The translations under genes and the position numbers were made by a program. The notes below the pieces were generated by a model. That model did no database searches and was not told the DNA's origin. It saw only the letters and a list, made by a program, of their open reading frames with translations. Of a DNA stretch of 22,251 nt, positions 1 through 9,200 are shown piece by piece; within the stretch, counting starts at the first letter, position 1; each line of letters starts with the position of its first letter. Source of the stretch: a virus; IMG/VR virus record IMGVR_UViG_3300033571_010372, positions 1 through 22,251 of that record; one strand, 5' to 3'.

Positions 1-210
1 GGTGCTCAGGGTGCTCAAGGTGCCGCAGGTGCTCAGGGTGCTGCTGGTACAAGTGGTATCAGTGTACAAGGTGCTCAGGGTGCAGCAGGTGCTCAGGGTG
101 CCGCAGGTGCTCAGGGTGCTCAAGGTGCCGCAGGTGCTCAGGGTGCTGCTGGTACAAGTGGTATCAGTGTACAAGGTGCTCAAGGTGCCGCAGGTGCTCA
201 GGGTGCAGCA
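1..210 (+). repeat. 105-bp tandem repeat in the collagen-like stalk
   Basis: Bases 1-75 are repeated identically at 106-180. The rest of the unit (76-105 against 181-210) differs only by a few third-position changes. The 105-bp unit encodes 35 residues: collagen-like triplets plus one GISVQ interruption. A third GISVQ occurs 114 bp further on (from 274), in a diverged context. The near-identity suggests recent unequal exchange, which would let fibre length vary. Confidence 0.9.
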
Positions 211-732
211 GGTGCTCAGGGTGCTGGTGGTACAGGTGGTACAAGCGGTGCACGTGGTACAAGTGGTACAAGTGGTATCAGTGTACAAGGTGCTCAGGGT
301 GCTGCTGGTACAAGTGGTAAGAATGGTACAAGTGGTACGAGTGGTACGAGTGGTAAGAATGGTACGAGTGGTACTTCAGGAAGTACATCTGATAGACGAT
401 TGAAGAAAAACATCAAACCATTTACTAAGGGATTGAAAGATCTGTTAAAGATCAATCCTGTTGAGTTTGAGTTTAACTCGACACCTGGCAAAAAAGAAAC
501 GGGTGATATGATTAGTTATGGTGTTGTTGCACAGGATGTGATGAATATATTCCCAGAAATTGTGACTATGTTTGAAAGTAAGCCACATCCTGACAGTCCG
601 GGACCACAAAAGTTCTACTGGGTCAATCCTGAGAAACTACAGTGGGTAACAATCAATGCATTCAAGGAGTTGTATGTTCGGGTATTGATGTTGGAAGAAC
701 AGGTAAAAGAATTGACCGCCAAAATAAAATAA
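1..732 (+). CDS. Collagen-like fibre protein with C-terminal S74 chaperone domain (5' partial)
   Basis: The gene enters from the left edge in frame 1; 243 residues are visible. Residues 1 to about 128 are Gly-X-Y collagen-like repeats (GAQ, GAA, GTS), broken three times by the five-residue unit GISVQ at residues 19, 54 and 92. From residue 130 there is a peptidase S74 / intramolecular chaperone domain of the endosialidase type. It starts SDRRLKKNI and continues with GVVAQDV, FPEIV and a C-terminal coiled coil (LEEQVKELTAKI). Ser130 and Lys135 have the spacing of the Ser-Lys pair used for self-cleavage in that family. Known members trimerise fibres or spikes and then release the C-terminal domain. 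The protein is probably a trimeric tail fibre or virion fibre whose receptor-binding part could lie upstream. The stalk next to the S74 domain is rich in Thr-Ser-Gly, a plausible acceptor for the glycosyltransferases that follow. Confidence 0.88.
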   Translation, partial: GAQGAQGAAGAQGAAGTSGISVQGAQGAAGAQGAAGAQGAQGAAGAQGAAGTSGISVQGAQGAAGAQGAAGAQGAGGTGGTSGARGTSGTSGISVQGAQGAAGTSGKNGTSGTSGTSGKNGTSGTSGSTSDRRLKKNIKPFTKGLKDLLKINPVEFEFNSTPGKKETGDMISYGVVAQDVMNIFPEIVTMFESKPHPDSPGPQKFYWVNPEKLQWVTINAFKELYVRVLMLEEQVKELTAKIK

Positions 733-743
733 ATGAAACTAAA

Positions 744-799
744 TGTGGGGTGATATGATATAGTACAATGAGTTATCGAATACTATATATCACCCCACA
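744..799 (+). promoter_or_regulatory. Hairpin enclosing the start codon of the first glycosyltransferase
   Basis: Left arm 744-763 and right arm 783-799 form a 17-bp stem with a single 3-nt bulge (757-759). The outer 13 bp are perfect (TGTGGGGTGATAT against ATATCACCCCACA). The ATG at 768 sits in the 19-nt loop, and the only G-rich, Shine-Dalgarno-like stretch (GGGGTG, 747-752) is inside the stem. The right arm lies in the first codons of the gene. There is no T-tract, so this is not a normal terminator. It probably limits ribosome access to the gene. Confidence 0.6.
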
Positions 800-3236
800 C
801 CTTTCTACAGGTGGATGTCCTCAGTATCTTTTAAAGAAGATTCAGTTGTTGAACAATGACAATGAAATTTATTGTGTAGAATATCATGACTATGGTGAAT
901 GGTTTACCGTACAGAAAAACCAAGTTCGTGAACTGTTAAAAGATCGTTATTATGCTTTGAAAGAAGATAAACGTGAGATTTTAAACATAATAAACAAGAT
1001 TGATCCGCAGGTAATTCATATTGAAGAAATGCCTGAATATTTCATGGGTGACGATATTGCGGATGAAATCTATAAACCCGAACGAACGTACAATATTGTA
1101 GAAACTTCACACGATAGCAGTTTTAATCCGGCTACAAAACGTCATTTTCCTGACCGATTTGTATTTGTGAGTGAATATCAGCGACAAAATGTTGTTTCAT
1201 TGAAAATACCGTCTGAGGTTGTTGAGTATCCGATACCATTCAAATCCAGATTGAACAGAACTGAACAATTGACAGAGTTTGGTTTGGATCCAAATTTGTT
1301 TCATGTTGTTAATGTTGGGTTGTTTTCTCCACGGAAAAATCAATCGGAGATTATGGAATATGCTAGAAAGATGACACATCTTCCTATTCAGTTTCATTTT
1401 GTTGGAAATCTAGCAGGTAACTTTCAGCATTATTGGGATCCTTTGTTGAAAGATGTTCCATCCAACTGTAAAATCTGGGGTGAACGGTCAGATGTTGACA
1501 AGTTTTTTGGTTGTATGGATTTGTTTTTGTTTACCAGTAGAGGTCATGCAAACGACAAAGAAACCAGTCCTATTGTGATTCGTGAAGCCATCAGTTACAA
1601 TATACCTTCATTGATTTACAATCTTCCTGTGTATTTGGGTATGTACAACAAATACAAAAACGTAAAATATTTGACCGAGAATTTTGATGAAAATGTCAAA
1701 TTGATTGAATCGTACATTCCAAAGCAACACAAGTGTGAAAAGCCTTATTGTTATGTGGTGTCTTCATATCCATATACAGATTTGATGGAAAAGACAACGG
1801 TTAATTGTATTAGAAGTCTGACCAATTCACATACAATTTTGACTACACATTATAAGGATCATGAAAAGTTCAAGAGTATTGCGGGCGAAGTTGTTTTTGA
1901 CGAATCCAATCCTATTATAAAACACACATTTTATGAATGGTACTGGGCAAAATATCATGAATTTGATTTGGACCTAAGACTCAATTGTGCTGACAACGAC
2001 AATTATCACGGTCTTGCTGTTTGGACCAATTATCAAAATGGAATACGTAGATCCAAAGAACTTGGTTACAAATACAGTGTGTGTATGAACTATGATTTGG
2101 TCATCAATGAAAAAGACCTTTCGGTGATTGAAAATATAGTTTCATCTTTGGAGTCGTCCAAGAAAAAAGGATATTTCATGTATGAAAAGGCACAGGAAGG
2201 CGATACATTGAAAACCATCTTTTTTGTGATCGACAACGACTATTTTATTGAAAAATTCAAATCTGTTAGAACCGATCAAGAATATTCAGACGATCTTGAC
2301 AGAGTGGACAGTCCTTCAAATGGACTTGAGAACTATGTTTACAATGTTTTGAAAAACAACCTTGGTGATATTATTGTAGCCAATGAAAGTGAAAGAACAT
2401 TGTTTACAAACAGTGAAGTGAATTTGTTTTCGTGTGTAGAATATTCATCTGTTCTTCCAGTTGCCAATGAAAATAAGTTTGTTGTGTGGAAAAACAATGA
2501 ACATATTGTGGATAACAAACACGTCGTGGTTGATGTGTATGAAAATGGCACACTACTTTCTAAAATTGGGTTTTTGCAAACATGCAGAACTCATGTAAAT
2601 ACAATTTTTGACATCAAACCCGATTCAAAATACGATGTTATTTTTCAAGAGTACAATGTGAACTTGGAACGGGTGTCATCAAAAACAGTATCATTCAAGA
2701 ACAAATCTGATTTGATGTTGCATGGCGAATATAGAGTAGCAAACTTGTCAGTAAAAAATGACATCAAGAAAACGTCCAGACTGAATGTGCATCATTTCTC
2801 GACGGTTGAGCAATCTACTGATTTTGTGTCTTCTCTGCCTGGTGTCATTTATCGACAGTATAACACTTTGACTGATGTTGATGTTTTTTCATTGTTAAAG
2901 TATTCTCCAAATGAAACTCATTTGATTTTAAAAAATGTAACTTCTAATTTGTCCCCGGAAGAATTCATTAAGGTCGTAAAAGATGCACGTGATTACATGT
3001 ACGATAACAACCTACCCATTTACTCGTTTAGCACTTCTTTGGATGGTGCATTTTTTGGAAACGCAAAACATGCTACAGGATACAAATTGGCAGACACAGA
3101 TGCATATTTGATAAATAACGATTATTTACAATCACTGTCGGAGGTTAAAATTAGCGATTCGATGTCGTTGTTTAATAATTATCTGTCAAAACAAAAGAAA
3201 GGTTTTTCAACATCCTTTGATATTATAACGTTATGA
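768..3236 (+). CDS. Large glycosyltransferase, N-terminal GT4-like domain
   Basis: 822 residues. Residues 1 to about 325 look like a GT-B fold glycosyltransferase of family GT4. The N-terminus, ILYITPHLSTGG, is the usual first strand and glycine loop. NVGLFSPRKNQ begins near residue 182, and an EX7E motif (E265 to E273, ETSPIVIRE) would bind the nucleotide-sugar donor. A second region starts near residue 330 (CYVVSSYPY) and could be another sugar-transferase domain, but I see no decisive catalytic motif there. From about 560 to the end I recognise nothing. A typical GT4 enzyme has 350-400 residues, so this is a multi-domain protein. Its stop overlaps the next start (ATGA, 3233-3236), which implies translational coupling. 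The start at ATG 768 lies in a hairpin loop. Codons are mostly T- or A-ending, unlike the sheath gene. Donor and acceptor are unknown. Confidence 0.8.
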   Translation: MSYRILYITPHLSTGGCPQYLLKKIQLLNNDNEIYCVEYHDYGEWFTVQKNQVRELLKDRYYALKEDKREILNIINKIDPQVIHIEEMPEYFMGDDIADEIYKPERTYNIVETSHDSSFNPATKRHFPDRFVFVSEYQRQNVVSLKIPSEVVEYPIPFKSRLNRTEQLTEFGLDPNLFHVVNVGLFSPRKNQSEIMEYARKMTHLPIQFHFVGNLAGNFQHYWDPLLKDVPSNCKIWGERSDVDKFFGCMDLFLFTSRGHANDKETSPIVIREAISYNIPSLIYNLPVYLGMYNKYKNVKYLTENFDENVKLIESYIPKQHKCEKPYCYVVSSYPYTDLMEKTTVNCIRSLTNSHTILTTHYKDHEKFKSIAGEVVFDESNPIIKHTFYEWYWAKYHEFDLDLRLNCADNDNYHGLAVWTNYQNGIRRSKELGYKYSVCMNYDLVINEKDLSVIENIVSSLESSKKKGYFMYEKAQEGDTLKTIFFVIDNDYFIEKFKSVRTDQEYSDDLDRVDSPSNGLENYVYNVLKNNLGDIIVANESERTLFTNSEVNLFSCVEYSSVLPVANENKFVVWKNNEHIVDNKHVVVDVYENGTLLSKIGFLQTCRTHVNTIFDIKPDSKYDVIFQEYNVNLERVSSKTVSFKNKSDLMLHGEYRVANLSVKNDIKKTSRLNVHHFSTVEQSTDFVSSLPGVIYRQYNTLTDVDVFSLLKYSPNETHLILKNVTSNLSPEEFIKVVKDARDYMYDNNLPIYSFSTSLDGAFFGNAKHATGYKLADTDAYLINNDYLQSLSEVKISDSMSLFNNYLSKQKKGFSTSFDIITL

Positions 3237-5317
3237 GAATTTGTCAAGTTACGCCCGGTCTTATCGCAATTCCACCAAACGGGTGGGGTGCTATTGAAAA
3301 AATCATATGGGAATATAAATTGAACCTTGAGTCTCAGGGTCATACGTGTGATATCAAATATTTGGATGAAGTTCGTAAAGAAGATTATGACATTGTTCAC
3401 ATTCATGTTGCCAATCTGGCGTTGATTGCACATGAACGTGGAATACCTTATGTTTTTACAATGCATGATCATCATACGGAAGTGTATGGAAAAGATTCGT
3501 TATTATACAAAGAAAATAGAGAAGCAATGCAGAAATCTGTTGTGTCGTTTGTTCCTGCACGACATTTGGTTTCGTATTTTGATTGTCATAAGGTACATTA
3601 TTTGAGTCACGGTGTAAACACCAATTTTTTCAAACCATCAAGTTTTGATATACCGTGTCACACTTTGTTGTGTGTTGGAAACAACGGATTGGCAAACGAT
3701 GTCAATTTTGACAGAAAGGGATTTGCATATGCTATTGAAGCTGCACGTAAACTGAATATGCCAATTACAGTTGCGGGTCCAACTAAGAACAATAAGTCAT
3801 TTTTTGAAAACAATCCATCATATAAACCTTATGAAAAACTGACAATCTTGTATGATCTGAACGAAAATGAATTAGCAGAGTTGTATAGAAAATACACGAT
3901 TTTCTTACATCCATCATCCGTTGAGGCCGGTCATCCAAATTTGACATTGTTGGAAGCAATGGCTAGTGGTTTGCCTGTGGCATGTACATATGACAGTGAT
4001 CCGTTGCCAGGCACGGTTAAAATCGAAAGAGACGTTGATAGTGTAGTAAATGCAATCAAGACCATAATGGGTAATTATAGCAACTATTATACTCAGTCAC
4101 TTGATACCGCTTCCAAAAACACATGGTCAAGTGTGGTCAAAACAATGGTCGAAAAATATTACACACAGATTGATAGTTTCAGAATGAGAAACGAACTGTT
4201 GGATATTTACGAGTCAACCCTGACCGGTGTCAAACAGGAACAAAAAGCATCGTTTTATCTAAACTTTGTAGAGGGTGCTTATTTGTCTATTTCAGGAGGT
4301 CCAAAAAACACAGAGTACAATTTTCAGTTTATTGACTCTGATACAAATGAAAATTTGTATGGCGGCAATATGAAAACGCTACACTGGTCTAAGTGTTCGG
4401 TTCAAAGATACGTTCCGTATAGAATTTCCATATCTTCTGGTTCACAACTTTTGTTTGATTACAAATTGGATTTGACAAATAAAGAAGTGTTGATTGTATT
4501 AGATACCACTTCACTTGGAGATGCAATTGCGTGGTTTCCGTATGTAGAGGAATTTAGAAAAAAACACAATTGTCATATTACCTGTTCAACCAATTGGGAT
4601 GAACTTTTTAGATCTACATATCCACACGTTAAATTTACACCGTTGATGTGGTCAGGTGATTATTATGCGGTTTATAAAATTGGATGTTATAACGACAAGA
4701 GAATGTCTTTGTACAATTACAAAAATGTTTCTCTACAAAGATTGGCGTCGTCGATCTTGGGTCTTCCAAATTCTGAAATTAGACCTGTTATAGATGTCAA
4801 AGATCCTGTTCGAAAGATTCAAAACAAGTATGTGTGTTTTGCTACAGAGTCAACTGCTCAAGCAAAATACTGGAACAATCCTAATGGTTGGCAGGAAACT
4901 ATCAATTATCTTAACAGTGTTGGATTGGAACCGGTGTTGATTCAGTTGGGAGAAAACAACTCGTTTTCAAACATCAGAAATCTTTCGGGTAAAAAGAGTA
5001 TACACGAAACTATCAATTACTTGTATAATTGTGAATTCTTCATCGGCTTGGGTTCTGGTTTGTCATGGCTTTCATGGGCACTAAATAAGCCAACTGTGTT
5101 GATCAGTGGATTTAGTGCTCCGGAAAGTGAGTTTTATACACCATACAGAGTTATCAACAACAATGTTTGCAATAGCTGTTGGAACGAACATGAGTTTGAT
5201 AAGGGCGATTGGAACTGGTGTCCACGATTGAAAGGTACTGACCGACAGTTTGAGTGTTCTACGCAGATTAGTTCAAGTATGGTTATAGAAAAGATCAATC
5301 AAATCATACAAAAATGA
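3233..5317 (+). CDS. GT4 glycosyltransferase fused to TibC/AAH-like O-heptosyltransferase
   Basis: 694 residues with two enzymes in one chain. Residues 1 to about 330 are GT4-like: an N-terminal GWGAIEKI loop, HGVNTNFF, then E231 and E241 around PNLTLLEAMASGLPV. Residues from about 338 to 694 resemble the bacterial autotransporter heptosyltransferase (BAHT) family. They comprise a short beta domain (FVEGAYLSISGG to about residue 415) and a GT9-like catalytic part from about 417 (TTSLGDAIAWFPY, GLGSGLSWLSWALNKP). Near the C-terminus four cysteines, C646-X2-C649-X13-C663-X11-C675, match the metal-binding arrangement known in TibC. BAHT enzymes transfer heptose from ADP-heptose to Ser residues of surface proteins. 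I infer, but cannot show, that this protein builds an O-glycan in which one domain places the first sugar and the other extends it. The 4-nt overlaps at both ends put it in an operon with its neighbours. Confidence 0.85.
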   Translation: MRICQVTPGLIAIPPNGWGAIEKIIWEYKLNLESQGHTCDIKYLDEVRKEDYDIVHIHVANLALIAHERGIPYVFTMHDHHTEVYGKDSLLYKENREAMQKSVVSFVPARHLVSYFDCHKVHYLSHGVNTNFFKPSSFDIPCHTLLCVGNNGLANDVNFDRKGFAYAIEAARKLNMPITVAGPTKNNKSFFENNPSYKPYEKLTILYDLNENELAELYRKYTIFLHPSSVEAGHPNLTLLEAMASGLPVACTYDSDPLPGTVKIERDVDSVVNAIKTIMGNYSNYYTQSLDTASKNTWSSVVKTMVEKYYTQIDSFRMRNELLDIYESTLTGVKQEQKASFYLNFVEGAYLSISGGPKNTEYNFQFIDSDTNENLYGGNMKTLHWSKCSVQRYVPYRISISSGSQLLFDYKLDLTNKEVLIVLDTTSLGDAIAWFPYVEEFRKKHNCHITCSTNWDELFRSTYPHVKFTPLMWSGDYYAVYKIGCYNDKRMSLYNYKNVSLQRLASSILGLPNSEIRPVIDVKDPVRKIQNKYVCFATESTAQAKYWNNPNGWQETINYLNSVGLEPVLIQLGENNSFSNIRNLSGKKSIHETINYLYNCEFFIGLGSGLSWLSWALNKPTVLISGFSAPESEFYTPYRVINNNVCNSCWNEHEFDKGDWNWCPRLKGTDRQFECSTQISSSMVIEKINQIIQK

Positions 5318-6135
5318 AATCGGTTTATGTTCGATTTCAAAGTGAGGCACTGGGCGATAGTATTGCTTGGTTACCTTATCTGGAAGAATACGAACGAATC
5401 AACAATGTGTTGGTGTATTCCAATTGTTGTTATTCAAATTTATTTGGGGATGTTTATCCGGATAGATATTTTTCAAAAAATGATGGTATATGTGATGTCG
5501 TAGAAATTGGTATCACCAACAGAGAAATACCGTTGCAACGTGTTGCAGCTGATTGTTTGGGATTGACTTTTGCAGAAAGAAAGCCCCGATTCAATTTTTC
5601 AAAATTGAATAAGTCGGTTGATAAAACCATCACTTTTTCTGAATTTGGTAGCAATTATTGTAAATCGTGGAATAATCCTTATGGTTGGATCAAAGTGATT
5701 CAACACATTGTTTCCAAAGGATATACACCGATTTCGGTATCCAAAGAAAGTACCGGATTGAATAATGTCCGTGATTGTACTGGGCTAGATTTGTTGTCTG
5801 TGTGCAATTTGATATATTCTTCTCATGCGTTTGTCGGTGTCAGTTCTGGCCTTGCATGGTTGGCGTGGGTGTTGAATGTGCCTGTCGTAATGATAAGTGG
5901 TCATACACATTCTTACTTTGAATTTCAAAGTGGCAATGAACGTATTTCAATATCTGATTTCAACAAGAATATTTGTGTTGGGTGTTACAACAATAACAAC
6001 GTAAATGTGGACTGGGACGATATGTGGTGTCCTTTTCACAAAGGTACTATCAGAGAACATGAATGTACGTATTCTATAACTCCTTCGATGGTTGTATCAA
6101 AAATAGATAAAATTCTAGCCTTAAAATATAAATAG
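5314..6135 (+). CDS. Stand-alone GT9/BAHT-like heptosyltransferase domain protein
   Basis: 273 residues, overlapping the previous gene by 4 nt (ATGA). It is a paralogue of the C-terminal catalytic part of that gene, with the same landmarks in the same order: EALGDSIAWLPYLEEY at the N-terminus, WNNPYGW, GVSSGLAWLAWVLNVP, and a closing Cys4 motif, C221-X2-C224-X14-C239-X11-C251, with WCP and KGT between the last two cysteines. It lacks the GT4 domain and the N-terminal beta domain. Expected activity is transfer of heptose or a related sugar from an ADP-sugar; the acceptor is unknown. It may work with the fused enzyme as a hetero-oligomer, since BAHT enzymes such as TibC form large rings, or it may add a different sugar. 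The exact donor cannot be read from the sequence. Confidence 0.85.
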   Translation: MKSVYVRFQSEALGDSIAWLPYLEEYERINNVLVYSNCCYSNLFGDVYPDRYFSKNDGICDVVEIGITNREIPLQRVAADCLGLTFAERKPRFNFSKLNKSVDKTITFSEFGSNYCKSWNNPYGWIKVIQHIVSKGYTPISVSKESTGLNNVRDCTGLDLLSVCNLIYSSHAFVGVSSGLAWLAWVLNVPVVMISGHTHSYFEFQSGNERISISDFNKNICVGCYNNNNVNVDWDDMWCPFHKGTIREHECTYSITPSMVVSKIDKILALKYK

Positions 6136-6166
6136 TTGGTCTTTCAATTTTTTGGAAATATTTATA
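6127..6166 (+). promoter_or_regulatory. TATAAATA / TATTTATA inverted pair upstream of the sheath gene
   Basis: TATAAATA at 6127-6134, identical to the T4 late promoter consensus, overlaps the stop of the preceding gene. Its reverse complement TATTTATA is at 6159-6166. They lie about 90 and 58 nt before the sheath ATG. TATTTATA recurs before four other genes here. Either copy could be the promoter for the strongly expressed sheath gene. The sequence alone does not say which. Confidence 0.45.
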
Positions 6167-6210
6167 GTTAGAGTTTTTTGTATGAGTAGTACAAAACTTC
6201 AACCAATCGA

Positions 6211-6215
6211 AAGGA
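6211..6215 (+). promoter_or_regulatory. Ribosome binding site of the sheath gene
   Basis: AAGGA lies 9 nt before the ATG at 6225. It is the clearest Shine-Dalgarno match in the window and fixes the sheath start. Most other genes here have only AAGA- or AAG-like matches, which suits a gene needing very high output. Confidence 0.65.
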
Positions 6216-6224
6216 ATTTAGCAT

Positions 6225-9200
6225 ATGCCAATTACAGAAGGGGGTACATTTACTCCACACAATACTATAGTTAGTCCGGGCGTTTTCAGCCGTGAAAACG
6301 ACTTGTCGGGTCTAGCTCAAGGCGTTGCTGACATCGGTGGTGCCATTGTGGCTCCCTTCCCAAAGGGCCCTGGCTTCGCACCAACAGTTGTCACCAGCGT
6401 TTCTGAGTTAGAAGAAAAATTCGGTGTCGCAGATGGTCGTCTTTATGGACCATATACTGCCAAGGAATACCTCAATGAACAGGGTCTAGTGACCATCTGT
6501 CGTGTAGGTGCCTTGACTGGATACCAACAGAAAAATCCATTTGTTATCTACGCAATTCCAGGCACGTATAACCGTAATACCGAAAGCGGATCTTTTACGG
6601 CTCTAAATGAAGATTACTCTTCATATATTGCATTAGATCCAGATGACATTACGGTCAACATTCAATATGACAGTTCAAGTGCTGGTCCTTCACAGGATAC
6701 CTTGACTGTTACTGGTAGTTTGTACGCAAACTTCGAAACCAGTTCATTCTCTACTTACAATCCTCCGGGAAGTGTAGGTAATAAGACTTATACAACACGT
6801 TACATGGGTGATGTGTCATTTGTATTGACGGGCAATGCGGTTGGTGGTTCCGGTGATTTCTACTTGAGTTCAAGTTATCAAGGAGATGGTTCGGTAAGTT
6901 CAAAGAACAAGCTTTTGAGAGCACTTGCTGAAAGCAATGGTGTTGTATCAAGCAGTTTGTTTAATTCTACATTGGCTGCAAAGTCAGACGACTTCCCTGT
7001 TTCTGGTGCTGCATCAACTGTATATTTGAATAACATTCAAATCACAAAAGCACGTCCAGCAAATACCTGTGGTGTACAAATCCAATATACATCAGAAATC
7101 ACTGGTAGTTTCGGTAAGTTTGTAAACTTCCAATACAATCCAGTGTCAGGTGGCGATCCATGTAATCCAACAAACGTTGCAAGAGAAACAGTGGTTCTTG
7201 CTGTGTTGGCAAACACCCAAAATGCAACCATTCAATCAGACGCAAACAACAAGCTCGCTCAGGTTGTTTATGGTTTCGAAGGATCGGTATTGTCCAAGAA
7301 GTTGGCAACATCTGGTATCTACAGTGGTAGCGAAGATCCAAACAGCAACGAATTTGCACTAGATCTTCGTTATAACATTGGCGGTTCAAGTGGAAGTTAC
7401 GGAACCTATGATTTCTCATTGGATCCAGCAAGTTCACACTATATCACAAACGTCTTCGGTTCAGATCCTACCGCAGGTGATCCTGCTAAACAAGTGGCTG
7501 GACAAAAGATTGAAGCTGCTTACTTGTACAATATCTTCGAAGATACAATCGCTCGTGTTGTAAGTGAAGAAACTTCAACTGACAATGCATGGTTGATCGT
7601 TGGTAGTGAAGCTCCATATGTTCCAGTCGCAGCCGATTCCGGAAGCAAGTTGACTCTTTCTGGAAATCCAATGAAGTTCACCGATGACTACGGTTACGCA
7701 CCAACAACTGGTGACAGTGACTTTAGTTTGAAGTGGGCAACAACACCATGGGTTAACTCACAACGTGTTGCTCCATTCACTGGAACTGCAGACTTGACAG
7801 CACAACCACAACGTTTCCCATTGTTCCGTCTACACACTCGTAGTGACGGTGCAAACATGAACACTTCTTACAAGGTCGAAATCAGTGACGTTAAACTCGC
7901 TGGTACCGTTCCGGGAAGTGACTGGGGTTCATTCACATTGAGTGTACGTTCATTCAGTGATACAGATAAGAGTCCTAAGTATCTTGAACGTTTCACCAAC
8001 TTGAACTTGGATCCAGACAGTTCAAACTTCATTTCTCGTCGTATCGGTGATAGATACAACTACATCGCATACTCAGGCAAGATCATTGAGTTCGGTACTT
8101 ATTCTAACTTGAGCAAGTACGTTCGTGTCGAGATGAGCGAAAACAACTATCCAACCAGTGCTGTTCCATACGGTTTCCAAGCTCTTGCTACTCCGTTGGC
8201 AGGCAATGTTGGTGGATTCTTGCCACCAGTACAGTTCAGTAAGGCATCTACATATTCATTGTATCCGGGTAAATATCCATCTGGTGTTGTCTTCGGAGAA
8301 CCACCAGTTGGTGCTGACGATGAATTGTTGAGTCTATACCCAACATCAAGTGTAGGAGTATACAGTGTTCACAACGACAACCTACAATACTTCGCTCCTC
8401 TTCCAGCTTACGAAGGTTATCCTTCAACTGGTAACAACGTTGTATTCGACCTTGAAGAAGGTGATGCATACGTCGCAAGTGGTGCAAAACAACCAGATGT
8501 TCAAAACGACAGTGGTGGTGTTCCATCAACATACGACGCTGCATACGAATCAACCCGTGTGAAGATGCGTAAGTTTATCTTCGGATTCCAAGGTGGATTT
8601 GATGGTCAATCACCAGCAATTCCTTTGAACGTTGGTTCTGATATTATTCCAGGCAACACCCAAGGTTTGAATTGTACCAACATCAACACAGCAGGTAGTG
8701 TCGCTTACAGACAATGTATCGGCGCTCTTGGAAATGCTGATGAGTTCGATATCAACTTGGTCGTAACTCCGGGTATCTTCTATCAACACCACAGCTATGT
8801 GGCTCAATTGGTAATCGATATGTGTGAAACCCGTGGTGATTGTTTCTACATCATGGATAACGTGGTGTTCCCTAAGAGCAATCAAAGCACAGGTTTGATT
8901 GATGCAGCAGTCAATGTTGCGTCAACAATCGACACCAGCTACGCTGCTACATACTACCCATGGGTCAAGATTCTTGATACCAACTTGAACAAGATCGTTA
9001 GTGTACCTCCATCTGTTGTTCTTCCTGCCATCTACGCAGCAAACGACAAGGCTTCGGCTGAGTGGTTTGCTCCTGCTGGTTTGAACCGTGGTGGTATCAC
9101 TCAGGCTGTTCAAGTGTTGGATAGATTGACACACGATGAACGTGACACTCTATACGAGGGTCGTGTTAACCCAATCGCAGCATTCCCCGGTCAAGGTATT

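Noticed and set aside
1-390. Short direct repeats considered as a CRISPR array
   Set aside because: The repeats are contiguous coding triplets without unique spacers; the array is a collagen-like coding region.
2-403. Long plus-strand ORF in the second frame (Val/Leu/Gln-rich)
   Set aside because: It is an off-frame reading of the collagen-like repeats. Frame 1 gives Gly-X-Y triplets running straight into the S74 domain.
400-732. Separate 110-residue ORF beginning at TTG 400
   Set aside because: It is the 3' part of the same frame-1 fibre gene. A start there would remove Ser130 of the catalytic pair.
6136-6224. Search for a terminator between the glycosyltransferases and the sheath
   Set aside because: No GC-rich stem with a T-tract is present; transcription may read through from the glycosyltransferase operon.
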